Origin: Candidatus Limnocylindria bacterium
Lineage (GTDB): Bacteria; Chloroflexota; Limnocylindria; QHBO01
Direction of reading: 5' to 3'
Assembly (NCBI GenBank): GCA_030146365.1
Contig: JASLBU010000187.1
Location: 1 to 64,000, forward strand
Length of the DNA stretch: 64,000 bases
Each line of letters starts with the position of its first letter. The stretch's first letter is position 1. A model generated the notes under the pieces. The model searched no databases. It was not told the DNA's origin and was given only the letters and a program-made list of their open reading frames with translations. Of this stretch, positions 24,336 through 31,999 are shown piece after piece. The translations under genes and the position numbers were made by a program.

Positions 24336-24992
24336 ATGAGCCTGCGCGTCATCGTCGAGGCCACGCCCAAGCGCGCCTTCGCATCGGCGATCGACTGGCC
24401 CGGTTGGGCGCGCGCCGCGAAGGCGCCCGACGAGGCCGTGAAGGCGCTGCTCGACCACGGCCCTCGCTACGCGCCGGTGGCGAGGCGGGCGGGCGTCAGG
24501 TTCGACCCGCCCGCGACGGTTCGCGGCGTGAACGTCATCGAGCGGCTTCCCGGAAGTGGCAGCACCGAATTCGGGGTTCCCGGCGCCCACGCGTCCGCGG
24601 AGCTCGATCCCCTGCCGTCCGGTCGGCTCCGTCGCCTCACCAACTTGCTAGAGGCCGCGTGGGCAACGTTCGACGGGGTGGCAGAGTCCGCGGCCGGCAC
24701 GAGCCTGACGCTCGGCCCGCGTGGTGGAGGTCGCCAGGTCGCCGCGATCGTGGAACACGTGCGTGGCGCCGAGGCCGCGTACCTGCACCAACTCGGCTGG
24801 AAGGTATACGAGCCGGACATGGAGGACCTCCGGCGCGCGTTTCTCGAGGCCCTGCGGCTGCGCGCCGTGGACGAGCCGCTCCCGGAGCCGAACAAGGTGC
24901 GCAAGCCGTGGCCTCCGCGCTACGCCATCCGCCGGTCGGCCTGGCATGCGCTGGACCATGCGTGGGAGATCGAGGACCGCACGCCGCGGTGA
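24336..24992 (+). CDS. conserved hypothetical protein, DinB-like C-terminus
   Basis: A 218-residue protein. The N-terminal 90 residues open with VIVEATPKRAFASAIDWPGW, a pattern seen in uncharacterised proteins of high-GC bacteria. The C-terminal half has GPRGGGR and ends YAIRRSAWHALDHAWEIEDR, whose His spacing resembles the helical DinB/YfiT fold. No function can be assigned. It stands 35 bases after the cNMP-binding gene with no clear ribosome site. Confidence 0.75.
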   Translation: MSLRVIVEATPKRAFASAIDWPGWARAAKAPDEAVKALLDHGPRYAPVARRAGVRFDPPATVRGVNVIERLPGSGSTEFGVPGAHASAELDPLPSGRLRRLTNLLEAAWATFDGVAESAAGTSLTLGPRGGGRQVAAIVEHVRGAEAAYLHQLGWKVYEPDMEDLRRAFLEALRLRAVDEPLPEPNKVRKPWPPRYAIRRSAWHALDHAWEIEDRTPR

Positions 24993-24995
24993 GGA

Positions 24996-25787
24996 TCACC
25001 CGAGCCGGGTGAGGATCGTCTCCCGGTCGAAGATCCAGTTGCCCACGACGAGCGCCAGGCCGATGAGCACCGCCACCACCAGGTCGCCGATCAGGACCTG
25101 CTCGAGGCTGAACGTCGCCTGTCCGGAGAAGAAGCCGGCGACCGCGACGCCGATGACCGGCAGGACGATGAACCCGCCGATCTGCTGGGCAGTGCGCGCG
25201 TCGGTCACCCGTGAGCTGACGATGATGCCCAGCAGCACGCTGAGCATGCAGATGAGCGGCACCAGGGTCAGCATCGCGACGCGCCAGGTGTCGTTGAAGA
25301 CGAGGCGGGTCAACGCGGGGTCGGCGATCGCGCCGTTCACGAACCCGTAGAGCAGGAAGACGCCCCACGTCGCCAGGACGGCCGGCGTGGCGGCAGCGAT
25401 CGCCTTGCCGAGGATGAGCTCGCTCACCTCGAGCGGCGTCGCCAGCTGCGGCTCGAGCGCGCGTGAGGTCTTCTCGCCGATGACGGACTGCGTGGCGATG
25501 GCCATCGGCACCATGGCCGGGATGAGGAGGAAGTACGCCATGAAGTTCAGGACGATGAAGCCCTGGGCCGCGAGCTTGGGCGGCAGGTCCGGGAACTGGC
25601 TGATGTACTGCTCGATCTGCCCCATCTGCGCCGGGTCCAGCTCGTTCACCTGGATGAAGGCGACGATGGAGGTGGGGATGGCCGCAAAGACGAGCGCCGG
25701 GAAGACGACGGCCCCCAGCAGGAGGCGATTGGCGAGCAGGTCCCGGGCCTCCTTGCTGACGACGGCCCAGATGAAGCCGGCGCGCAT
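24996..25787 (-). CDS. ABC-2 type transporter permease (NatB-like)
   Basis: A 263-residue membrane protein with six predicted helices and a large extracytoplasmic loop after the first helix. The motif VIGEKTSRALEPQLATPL is typical of ABC-2/NatB-type exporters. It is the last gene of a four-gene minus-strand operon and presumably pairs with the ATPase directly upstream (two-base gap). Substrate is unknown; NatAB homologues export sodium or act in peptide resistance. Confidence 0.88.
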   Translation of the reverse strand: MRAGFIWAVVSKEARDLLANRLLLGAVVFPALVFAAIPTSIVAFIQVNELDPAQMGQIEQYISQFPDLPPKLAAQGFIVLNFMAYFLLIPAMVPMAIATQSVIGEKTSRALEPQLATPLEVSELILGKAIAAATPAVLATWGVFLLYGFVNGAIADPALTRLVFNDTWRVAMLTLVPLICMLSVLLGIIVSSRVTDARTAQQIGGFIVLPVIGVAVAGFFSGQATFSLEQVLIGDLVVAVLIGLALVVGNWIFDRETILTRLG

Positions 25788-25788
25788 C

Positions 25789-26760
25789 TCAGGCGACCTC
25801 GCTCATGCCGGTGGACGCGCCGCCGTGCGCATCTCGCTGGCCGGCCTCACCGACGAGGTCCAGGTACACCTGCTCGAGCGTGACCGCCTCCTCGCGCACG
25901 CCCATGATCCGGGCGCCCGCCCCGACGAGCGACTGGACCAGCTCGGGGTTGTCGCCCCGCGGATCCCGTACCTCGACGTAAAGAGCGCCGTCGTCGACGC
26001 GCGCCGCCTCGACGAACGGCAGGTCCGCAAGCATGTCGATGAACGAGTCCGGCCGCCGGGCACCGACGAGATCGACGCGTACGCTGGCCATGCCGTTCTG
26101 GCGCCGAAGCCGCGCCGGCGTGTCGACCCGCAGCAGGGTGCGGCGCATGATGCCGATCCGATCGCAGAGGCGCTCGGCCTCGTCCAGGTTATGGGTGCAC
26201 ACCACGATCGAGCGTCCCTCGTCGCGTAGCGTGGCGACGAAGTCCCGAATGGACTTCGCGGCGGACGGGTCGAGGGCGCTCGTCGGCTCGTCGAGATAGA
26301 GGACCTCGGGCTCGTGGATCAGCGCCCGGGCGATCGCGACCTTCTGCCGCATGCCCTTGCTGAACCCGGCGACGCGGCGGTCCCCCGCATCGGTGAGGCC
26401 GACGACTCCGAGGTAGCGTTCGACCGCCCGTCGCAGGTTCGCGCCGCGCAGCCCGTAGAGGCGGCCGTAGTAGCCCAGGTTCTGCCGGGCGGTGAGCTTG
26501 TCGTGCAAACCCGGCGACTCCGTGAGCACCCCGGTCATCGCCCGGATCCGCTGCGAGTCACGGCCGAGATCGTTGTCGCCGATCCGTGCGGTCCCGGTGG
26601 ACGGGGCGATCAGGCCCGCCAGCATCCGGATCGTCGTCGTCTTGCCCGCCCCGTTCGGACCGAGGATGCCGAAGATCTCGCCGTCCCCCACCGTGAAGCT
26701 GAGGTCGTGGACGGCGGTCAGCGATCTGAAGGTCTTGCCCAGGCCATCCGCTTCGATCAT
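25789..26760 (-). CDS. ABC transporter ATPase (NatA-like)
   Basis: A 323-residue ATPase: Walker A GPNGAGKTT, signature FSKGMRQK, Walker B LYLDEPTSALDP, switch His in VCTHNLDEAERLCDR. The C-terminal 80 residues form the extra domain usual in exporter ATPases of the NatA/drug-resistance group. Its ATG overlaps the stop of the LolD-like ATPase gene (ATGA, minus strand), and the NatB-like permease follows. The two transporters in one operon therefore share transcription. Confidence 0.92.
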   Translation of the reverse strand: MIEADGLGKTFRSLTAVHDLSFTVGDGEIFGILGPNGAGKTTTIRMLAGLIAPSTGTARIGDNDLGRDSQRIRAMTGVLTESPGLHDKLTARQNLGYYGRLYGLRGANLRRAVERYLGVVGLTDAGDRRVAGFSKGMRQKVAIARALIHEPEVLYLDEPTSALDPSAAKSIRDFVATLRDEGRSIVVCTHNLDEAERLCDRIGIMRRTLLRVDTPARLRRQNGMASVRVDLVGARRPDSFIDMLADLPFVEAARVDDGALYVEVRDPRGDNPELVQSLVGAGARIMGVREEAVTLEQVYLDLVGEAGQRDAHGGASTGMSEVA

Positions 26761-27566
26761 CGGCCGAGTGCCCGCTCCAGCAGTCCGCCGAGACGCGCCC
26801 AGACGCGCTCTCCGCCTCCGTTCGACACGCCGTTGGACCGGTCGCCCGCGAGCGCGCGGGCGAACGCGCCCGTCCCGCGCCGCTCGTCCGCGATCAGCAC
26901 GCCGTCCTGCAATCGCACCACCCGGTCGGTCGCTCCCGCGATCCCGGCGTCGTGCGTGACGATGATGATCGTGACCCGGCGATCGACGTTCAGGTCGCGG
27001 AGGGTGGCCATCAGCCGCTCGGAGGTGGCCGAGTCGAGCTCCCCGGTGGGCTCGTCGGCGAGGATCACTGCGGGGTCGTTGATGAGCGCACGGGCGATCG
27101 CCACCCGCTGCTGCTCGCCGCCGGACAGCTCCGTCGGCCGGTGCGTCAGCCGGCCGCCGAGACCGACGAGGTCGAGGAGCTCCGTCGCTCGCTCCCGCCC
27201 GTCGCGCCGTCGCGGACCGTAGCGCAGCGGAAGCGTGACGTTCTCGATGGCCGTCAGCGTCGGGATCAGGTTGAACTCCTGGAAGACGAACCCGATCCGC
27301 TCCCGCCGGATGGTGGCGAGGTCACCGTCCGACGCGCCGATGACGCTCCGCCCATCGATCGAGAGCTCACCGGCGGTGGGGCGGAGCAGGCAGCCGAGGA
27401 GGTCGAGCAGCGTCGTCTTGCCCGAGCCTGACCGGCCCATGATCGACATGAACTCGCCGGGGCCGACCGACAGGTCGATGCCGTCGACCGCGCGCACCTC
27501 GGACGCGCCACGCCGATACACCTTTGTCAGGCCGTGGGCCTCGAGGATCGTCTCGGTGGCCATCAC
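26757..27566 (-). CDS. ABC transporter ATPase, MacB/LolD type
   Basis: A 269-residue ATPase with Walker A GRSGSGKTT, the MacB/LolD Q-loop FVFQEFNLIPTLTAIENV, signature LSGGEQQR and Walker B ILADEPTGELDS. It partners the FtsX-like permease encoded immediately upstream. The family uses ATP for mechanotransmission to extracytoplasmic proteins rather than classical transport. A variable C-terminal extension of about 45 residues follows the ATPase core. GTG 27566 (GTGA overlap) or ATG 27563 could be the start. Confidence 0.92.
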   Translation of the reverse strand: MMATETILEAHGLTKVYRRGASEVRAVDGIDLSVGPGEFMSIMGRSGSGKTTLLDLLGCLLRPTAGELSIDGRSVIGASDGDLATIRRERIGFVFQEFNLIPTLTAIENVTLPLRYGPRRRDGRERATELLDLVGLGGRLTHRPTELSGGEQQRVAIARALINDPAVILADEPTGELDSATSERLMATLRDLNVDRRVTIIIVTHDAGIAGATDRVVRLQDGVLIADERRGTGAFARALAGDRSNGVSNGGGERVWARLGGLLERALGR

Positions 27567-28726
27567 GTGCTCCGCAGCGCGGTGACGGGATCGAGGCGCG
27601 CCGCACGCAGCGCGGGATAGATGCCGGCCAGCGCTCCGAGCACCGTGGCGAACAGGAAGGACCGCACCAGGAGCATCGGCGTGAGGAGGAAGACCGTGGT
27701 GCCGGAGCCGGCCGTCTGCGAGTTCAGGATCACCACCAGCAGCGCGCCGGCCGACAGGCCGATGAGCCCCCCGATCGCGCCGAGCAGCGTGGCCTCGATG
27801 ACGAACTCGCGCAGGATGGCGCCCGTCGGCGCCCCGACGGCCTTCTTGATGCCGATCTCCCGTACGCGCTCCGAGACCGTCATCACCATCGTGTTGATCA
27901 CCGACAGCCCGCCGACGATGACCGCGATGACGCTGGCCCCGACGATGATGAGGTTGAACACGATGCTCGCCTGCCCGATCTGATCGGCCACCTGGTCTGG
28001 GGTGACGGTGCGCACGCCGTCGATCGCCTCCTCGACCGCGTCGGCCACAGTGGCGGCCTGGGCGAGATCGTCGGGGAACACCTCGATCTGCGTGGCGAGC
28101 TCGTCGGTGCGCTCCTGGAACGCCTCCGGGACCGACTCGACGTAGATCTCCTGCGCATCGGCCAGCGGGACGTAGGCGATCTTGTCCGGGAAGGTCAGCG
28201 TGCGCTCCAGGACGCCGACGACCTCGAAGTCGCGCTCGCGCATCGTGAAGGTGTCGCCCACCCGCAGGTCATACCGCTCGGCGAGGTCGGCGCCGATCAC
28301 CGTCACCCCGTCCTCATCGGCCTCCAGCAGCCTGCCTGCGTCCACGCGGAGCTCGATGCTTTCGTCGTACCACGTCTCCGGCTCGATGCCCGTCAGCAGC
28401 TCGGGGATGTCGAAGCCTCCGACCTCCTCCGGGTCCAGCAGCGTCTGGAGGACCGGGGTCGCGCGGTCGACACCCTCGATCTCCTCGACACGCTCGACGA
28501 TGTCGCGGGTGATGGGCCGCGAGCTTGCCTGGAAGCCAGAGGCGGCTCCCTGGTCGAACACGAAGATCCGGGTGCGGAAGTACTCGTCGCCACCGTCCAC
28601 GAGGACGTTCAGCTTCTCGGCCAGCGCCCCCATCACCGTGAGCGCGAAGACGCCGATGACGATGCCCAGGATGGTGAGCGCCGTCCTCAACGGACGGCGC
28701 CAGATGTTGCTGATCGCTTCGCTCAT
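27563..28726 (-). CDS. MacB/FtsX-type ABC permease
   Basis: A 387-residue protein with one N-terminal helix (RTALTILGIVIGVFALTVMG), an extracytoplasmic domain of about 210 residues (MacB periplasmic core), and three C-terminal helices including the ERVREIGIKKAVGA coupling motif. That is the four-helix type VII ABC architecture. It heads the four-gene operon with its ATPase and a NatAB-like pair. A TAGCAT hexamer 12 bases before the ATG may be the promoter, giving a leader of only a few bases. Confidence 0.92.
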   Translation of the reverse strand: MSEAISNIWRRPLRTALTILGIVIGVFALTVMGALAEKLNVLVDGGDEYFRTRIFVFDQGAASGFQASSRPITRDIVERVEEIEGVDRATPVLQTLLDPEEVGGFDIPELLTGIEPETWYDESIELRVDAGRLLEADEDGVTVIGADLAERYDLRVGDTFTMRERDFEVVGVLERTLTFPDKIAYVPLADAQEIYVESVPEAFQERTDELATQIEVFPDDLAQAATVADAVEEAIDGVRTVTPDQVADQIGQASIVFNLIIVGASVIAVIVGGLSVINTMVMTVSERVREIGIKKAVGAPTGAILREFVIEATLLGAIGGLIGLSAGALLVVILNSQTAGSGTTVFLLTPMLLVRSFLFATVLGALAGIYPALRAARLDPVTALRST

Positions 28727-28827
28727 GGAATGGCTCGCATGCTAGCCGGGATCTCCGTCAGACGCCCATCCGTACGTTCGGCCCGCGCTCTTGGATGCTC
28801 CCTCCGCTGCGGCACCCGAGGGGCGGC

Positions 28828-28833
28828 TACCAT
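28828..28833 (+). promoter_or_regulatory. -10 element, leaderless start
   Basis: TACCAT ends seven bases before the ATG at 28841; no Shine-Dalgarno lies between. It supports this ATG as the NUDIX start. Confidence 0.6.
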
Positions 28834-28840
28834 CCAGCCG

Positions 28841-29512
28841 ATGGAGCCGAAGGACGAGAAGGCGGAGCGGACCCTCGGGAGTGAGCGCCCCTGGACGGGC
28901 AGGCGGATCCGTGTCCGCGTGGACGAGGTGGAGCGCTCCGACGGGCACCGCACGACGCGGGAGGTCGTGGAGCATCCGGGCGCCGTCGCGATCGTGGCGT
29001 GGGACGGCGGGCGGCTGGCGATGGTCCGCCAGTGGCGCCATGCGACCGGACAGGTGCTGCTCGAGATCCCGGCCGGAACACTGGAGCCGGATGAGGCGCC
29101 CCTGGAGACGGCCCGCCGCGAGCTGGCCGAGGAGGTGGGCCTGGCGGCCGCGACCTGGGAGGAGGGGCCGCGGTTCTACACTGCCCCGGGCTTCTGCGAC
29201 GAGCTCATGTACCTGTATCTCGCCACGGAGCTGAGCGCGGCGACGGCGCGCCCGGACCCGGACGAGGTGCTGGAGGCGACGTGGATGACCGCACCTGACG
29301 CGCTCGCAGCCATCGATGACGGGCGCATCCGGGACGCGAAGACGATCGCCGGAGTGTCCTGGCTGTCGCGACGGCTGGCTGCCGCAGCGGCCCGTGGCAC
29401 GCCGGTTGCCGTTGCGACCGGCCATGACCACGCGCGCTCCCAGCCGCAAGCGACGCCGGCCGACCCGGGCGGAGGTCCTCGACCTTCCCAGCGACCCGGT
29501 CGAGTCGGCTGA
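28841..29512 (+). CDS. NUDIX hydrolase, ADP-ribose pyrophosphatase-like
   Basis: A 223-residue hydrolase with a complete NUDIX box: Gly at the start of GTLEPDEAP, then ARRELAEEVGL, giving GX5EX7REUXEEXGU. The preceding strand pattern (VAIVAWDGGRLAMVRQWR) and IPAGTLEP are typical of ADP-ribose/nucleoside-diphosphate-sugar pyrophosphatases. After the conserved core ends near residue 180, a 40-residue Pro/Gly/Arg-rich tail continues and overlaps the topoisomerase gene by 89 bases in a different frame. The tail may be a by-product of a lost stop. Confidence 0.9.
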   Translation: MEPKDEKAERTLGSERPWTGRRIRVRVDEVERSDGHRTTREVVEHPGAVAIVAWDGGRLAMVRQWRHATGQVLLEIPAGTLEPDEAPLETARRELAEEVGLAAATWEEGPRFYTAPGFCDELMYLYLATELSAATARPDPDEVLEATWMTAPDALAAIDDGRIRDAKTIAGVSWLSRRLAAAAARGTPVAVATGHDHARSQPQATPADPGGGPRPSQRPGRVG

Positions 29513-30563
29513 GGAGGCGGGCCTCCGATACGTCACCGACACGGGTCCCGGCATCCGCCGGCGGCGGGCCGGACGAGGCTTTTCGTACGTCGGGCTGGAC
29601 GGCCAACCGATCCGCGACCGGCGCCAGGTCGAGCGCATCCGCTCCCTCGCCATCCCGCCGGCATGGACTGACGTCTGGATCAGCCCGACCCGCAAGGGCC
29701 ATATCCAGGCGACCGGTCGCGACGCCAAGGGCCGCAAGCAGTACCGCTACCACCCCAGATGGCACAACGTGCGCGACGAGGTGAAGTTCGGTCGCATGAT
29801 GGCGTTCGCCGCCGCCCTTCCGACGATCCGCGAGCGGACGGAAGCCGACCTGCGGCGGCAGGGGCTGCCTCGCGAGAAGGTGCTGGCGACCATCATCCGG
29901 CTCCTCGAGAAGACGATGATCCGCGTCGGCAACGACGAGTACGCCCGCGACAACGACTCGTACGGGCTGACCACCATGCAGGACGAGCATGCAGAGGTCA
30001 GCAACCGCCGGATCACGTTCCGCTACCGGGGCAAGAGCGGCCGGGAGCACGAGACGACGCTCGAGGACCCGCGCCTCGCCCGGATCGTGCGGCGCTGCCA
30101 GGAGCTGCCGGGCCAGGAGCTGCTCCAGTACACCGACGAGGACGGTACCGTCCGCGACGTCGACTCCGACGACGTCAACGCCTACCTGCGGGAGATCACC
30201 GGCGAGCCGTTCAGCGCCAAGGACTTCCGGACGTGGGCCGGCACCGTCCTGGCGTGCATGGCGCTTCAGGAGTTCGAGCGCTTCGCCTCGGAGACGGAGG
30301 CGAAGCGCAACGTCGTGAACGCGGTGAAGCGCGTGGCAGAGCGGCTCGGCAACACCCCGGCGGTGTGCCGCAGCTCGTACATCCACCCGGAGATCCTCAG
30401 TGCCTACCTGGACGGCTCGATGCTCGAGTCGCTGAAACAGATGGCAGCCGAGGAACTGTCGGACGCAGGCCACGAGCTGAGCGCGGCCGAGGCGGCTGCC
30501 TTGGGCGTGATCCAGGCGCGCCTGGCCCGCGAGCAGCGCGCGCGGAGCCGATCGGCGGCCTAG
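29424..30563 (+). CDS. DNA topoisomerase IB (poxvirus-like)
   Basis: A 379-residue enzyme that relaxes supercoils by a 3'-phosphotyrosyl nick. The N-terminal domain has GLRYVTDTGPGIRRRRAG and FSYVGLDG; the catalytic domain has KGRKQYRYHPRW, DNDSYGLTTMQ, FRYRGKSG and the nucleophile Tyr in CRSSYIHPEI near the C-terminus. This is the common bacterial TopIB form. The ATG 29424 lies within the NUDIX gene. A later start would cut a basic, probably dispensable tail; the conserved part begins about 25 codons in. Confidence 0.92.
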   Translation: MTTRAPSRKRRRPTRAEVLDLPSDPVESAEEAGLRYVTDTGPGIRRRRAGRGFSYVGLDGQPIRDRRQVERIRSLAIPPAWTDVWISPTRKGHIQATGRDAKGRKQYRYHPRWHNVRDEVKFGRMMAFAAALPTIRERTEADLRRQGLPREKVLATIIRLLEKTMIRVGNDEYARDNDSYGLTTMQDEHAEVSNRRITFRYRGKSGREHETTLEDPRLARIVRRCQELPGQELLQYTDEDGTVRDVDSDDVNAYLREITGEPFSAKDFRTWAGTVLACMALQEFERFASETEAKRNVVNAVKRVAERLGNTPAVCRSSYIHPEILSAYLDGSMLESLKQMAAEELSDAGHELSAAEAAALGVIQARLAREQRARSRSAA

Positions 30564-30946
30564 GCGGCGTCGCCCAGCCTGGCGAGGGCTCGCTGGTAGT
30601 CGTCGGAGTCCGGCTTCAGGAAGACGGCCATGCGAAGGTGCCGCCGCGCCGCGCGTCCGTCGCCCAGGCGCGCCTGCGCCAGCCCCAGCCCGAAGTGCGC
30701 ATAGTGCGCCAAAGGATCCGACTGCACGATCGCGGCGAATCGATCCGCGGCGAGCTCGTGGGCTCCCTGGTTGTAGTACGCCTGCCCGAGGGCCTCGAGG
30801 ATCGAGGCCTTTCCGGGCTCCATGGCGAGTGCCCGCTCCAGGAGGACGGCCGCGGCGCCGAAATGACGGTCGGCCAGCATCCGCGAGCCGCGCCTGAAGA
30901 GCTCGTAGGCGGCTTCGCGATCGTCGGGGCGGGGCTGCGGCTGCAT
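30560..30946 (-). CDS. TPR-repeat protein
   Basis: A 128-residue cytosolic protein made of three or four tetratricopeptide-like helix pairs (AYELFRRGSRMLADRHFGAA, LEALGQAYYNQGAHELAADR, AHFGLGLAQARLGDGRAARR). Such repeats form protein-binding scaffolds. It overlaps the end of topoisomerase IB by four bases (tail to tail). A TAGGCT hexamer six bases before its ATG indicates a separate leaderless promoter. That hexamer uses the stop codon of the upstream nicotinate phosphoribosyltransferase gene. Confidence 0.85.
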   Translation of the reverse strand: MQPQPRPDDREAAYELFRRGSRMLADRHFGAAAVLLERALAMEPGKASILEALGQAYYNQGAHELAADRFAAIVQSDPLAHYAHFGLGLAQARLGDGRAARRHLRMAVFLKPDSDDYQRALARLGDAA

Positions 30947-30952
30947 CAGTCC

Positions 30953-30958
30953 AGCCTA
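30953..30958 (-). promoter_or_regulatory. -10 element, leaderless start
   Basis: TAGGCT ends six bases before the ATG at 30946 on the minus strand. Its first three bases are the TAG stop of the upstream gene. Confidence 0.55.
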
Positions 30959-31999
30959 GCGCCCGAGGTCGATGCGCTCCAGCCGGGGGTTCTCGGTGCG
31001 GCCCGGGATCCGGCCCCGCTTGGCGACCGGCTTCCCGCCGATCTCCTTCAGGTCACCGGTGAAGTCGATGGGGCTCGCCTTGCTGATGTACGAGCCGACG
31101 GCGAACGAGTCGACCGGCGCACCCGCCTCCTTGAACACGCCGATGCGGTCCACGTCCATGCCCCCGGACACGACGATCTTCACATCCGGATGGCCCGCCT
31201 GGTCGAGGCGAGCACGGACTTCCCGGACCAGCTCCGGCGTGACCCGCCCACGCTCCGACGGCGTGTCGAGCCGGACGCCCCACAGCCTGTCGCCCAGGGC
31301 ATCTGCCACTCGAAGCGCCTCCTCCGCCTCGTCCTTGAACGTGTCGACCAGGACCACGCGCGGCACGTCGGGGTCGATGTGTCGGTCGAACGCCTCGGCC
31401 GCGCGGACGGTGTCGCCGAAGATGAGCACCAGCGCGTGCGGCATGGTCCCTGTGGGGGCGAGGCCGGCCAGCCGGGCACCGGCAGGCGTGGAGGCGCCGA
31501 TGCAGCCTCCCACGACCGACGCGTAATCCATCTGGTCGGCCACGCTCGGGTGGACGTGTCGAGCGCCGAAGCCGATGACCGGGATCGGCGCCGCAGCGTC
31601 GACGATCCGGCGGGCGGCGGTCGCCCAGCCGGAGCACGACGCCAGGATGCCCAGGATGGCGGTCTCGTAGAGGCCGAAGGAGGAGTACCGCGCCTCGATG
31701 CGCATCACCACCTCCTTGTTGCCGAACCGATCCCCGTCATGGAGTGACTCGACGACAGGCGTGTCGTTGCCGTTCACCTCGCTGAAGATCTCGCGTAGGT
31801 AGGCGATCGACTCCTCCGCCCCGCAGAGCACCCCTTCGCCGCGAGAGAAGACTTCCATGGTCACGACCGGATCGATGCCCTCGGCCGCGAGAATCGTCCT
31901 GGCTCGCTCGAAGTACACGTCGGCGGTCTCACCGGACAGGACGTCCGCGGCCGTCGGAAAGTGAGGTGCAGGGCGATCCGTCGACCGCTCAGTGGTCAT
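30956..31999 (-). CDS. pncB: nicotinate phosphoribosyltransferase
   Basis: A 347-residue type II phosphoribosyltransferase of the NAPRTase family, which makes nicotinate mononucleotide from nicotinate and PRPP in NAD salvage. Family features include FSRGEGVLCGAEE near the N-terminus, ASCSGWATAARRI, GARHVHP, GTMPHALVLIFGD, LVDTFKDEAEEAL, WGVRLDTPSERG, KIVVSGGMDVDRI and GSYIS. It is on the short side of the family, as in archaeal-type members. The ATG overlaps the stop of the M1-like gene (ATGA). A longer in-frame reading upstream is antisense-biased and rejected. Confidence 0.93.
   Translation of the reverse strand: MTTERSTDRPAPHFPTAADVLSGETADVYFERARTILAAEGIDPVVTMEVFSRGEGVLCGAEESIAYLREIFSEVNGNDTPVVESLHDGDRFGNKEVVMRIEARYSSFGLYETAILGILASCSGWATAARRIVDAAAPIPVIGFGARHVHPSVADQMDYASVVGGCIGASTPAGARLAGLAPTGTMPHALVLIFGDTVRAAEAFDRHIDPDVPRVVLVDTFKDEAEEALRVADALGDRLWGVRLDTPSERGRVTPELVREVRARLDQAGHPDVKIVVSGGMDVDRIGVFKEAGAPVDSFAVGSYISKASPIDFTGDLKEIGGKPVAKRGRIPGRTENPRLERIDLGR

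Noticed and set aside
27524..28840. N-terminal extension of the NUDIX frame
   Set aside because: It lies antisense to the MacB-type permease, and the NUDIX start has its own -10.
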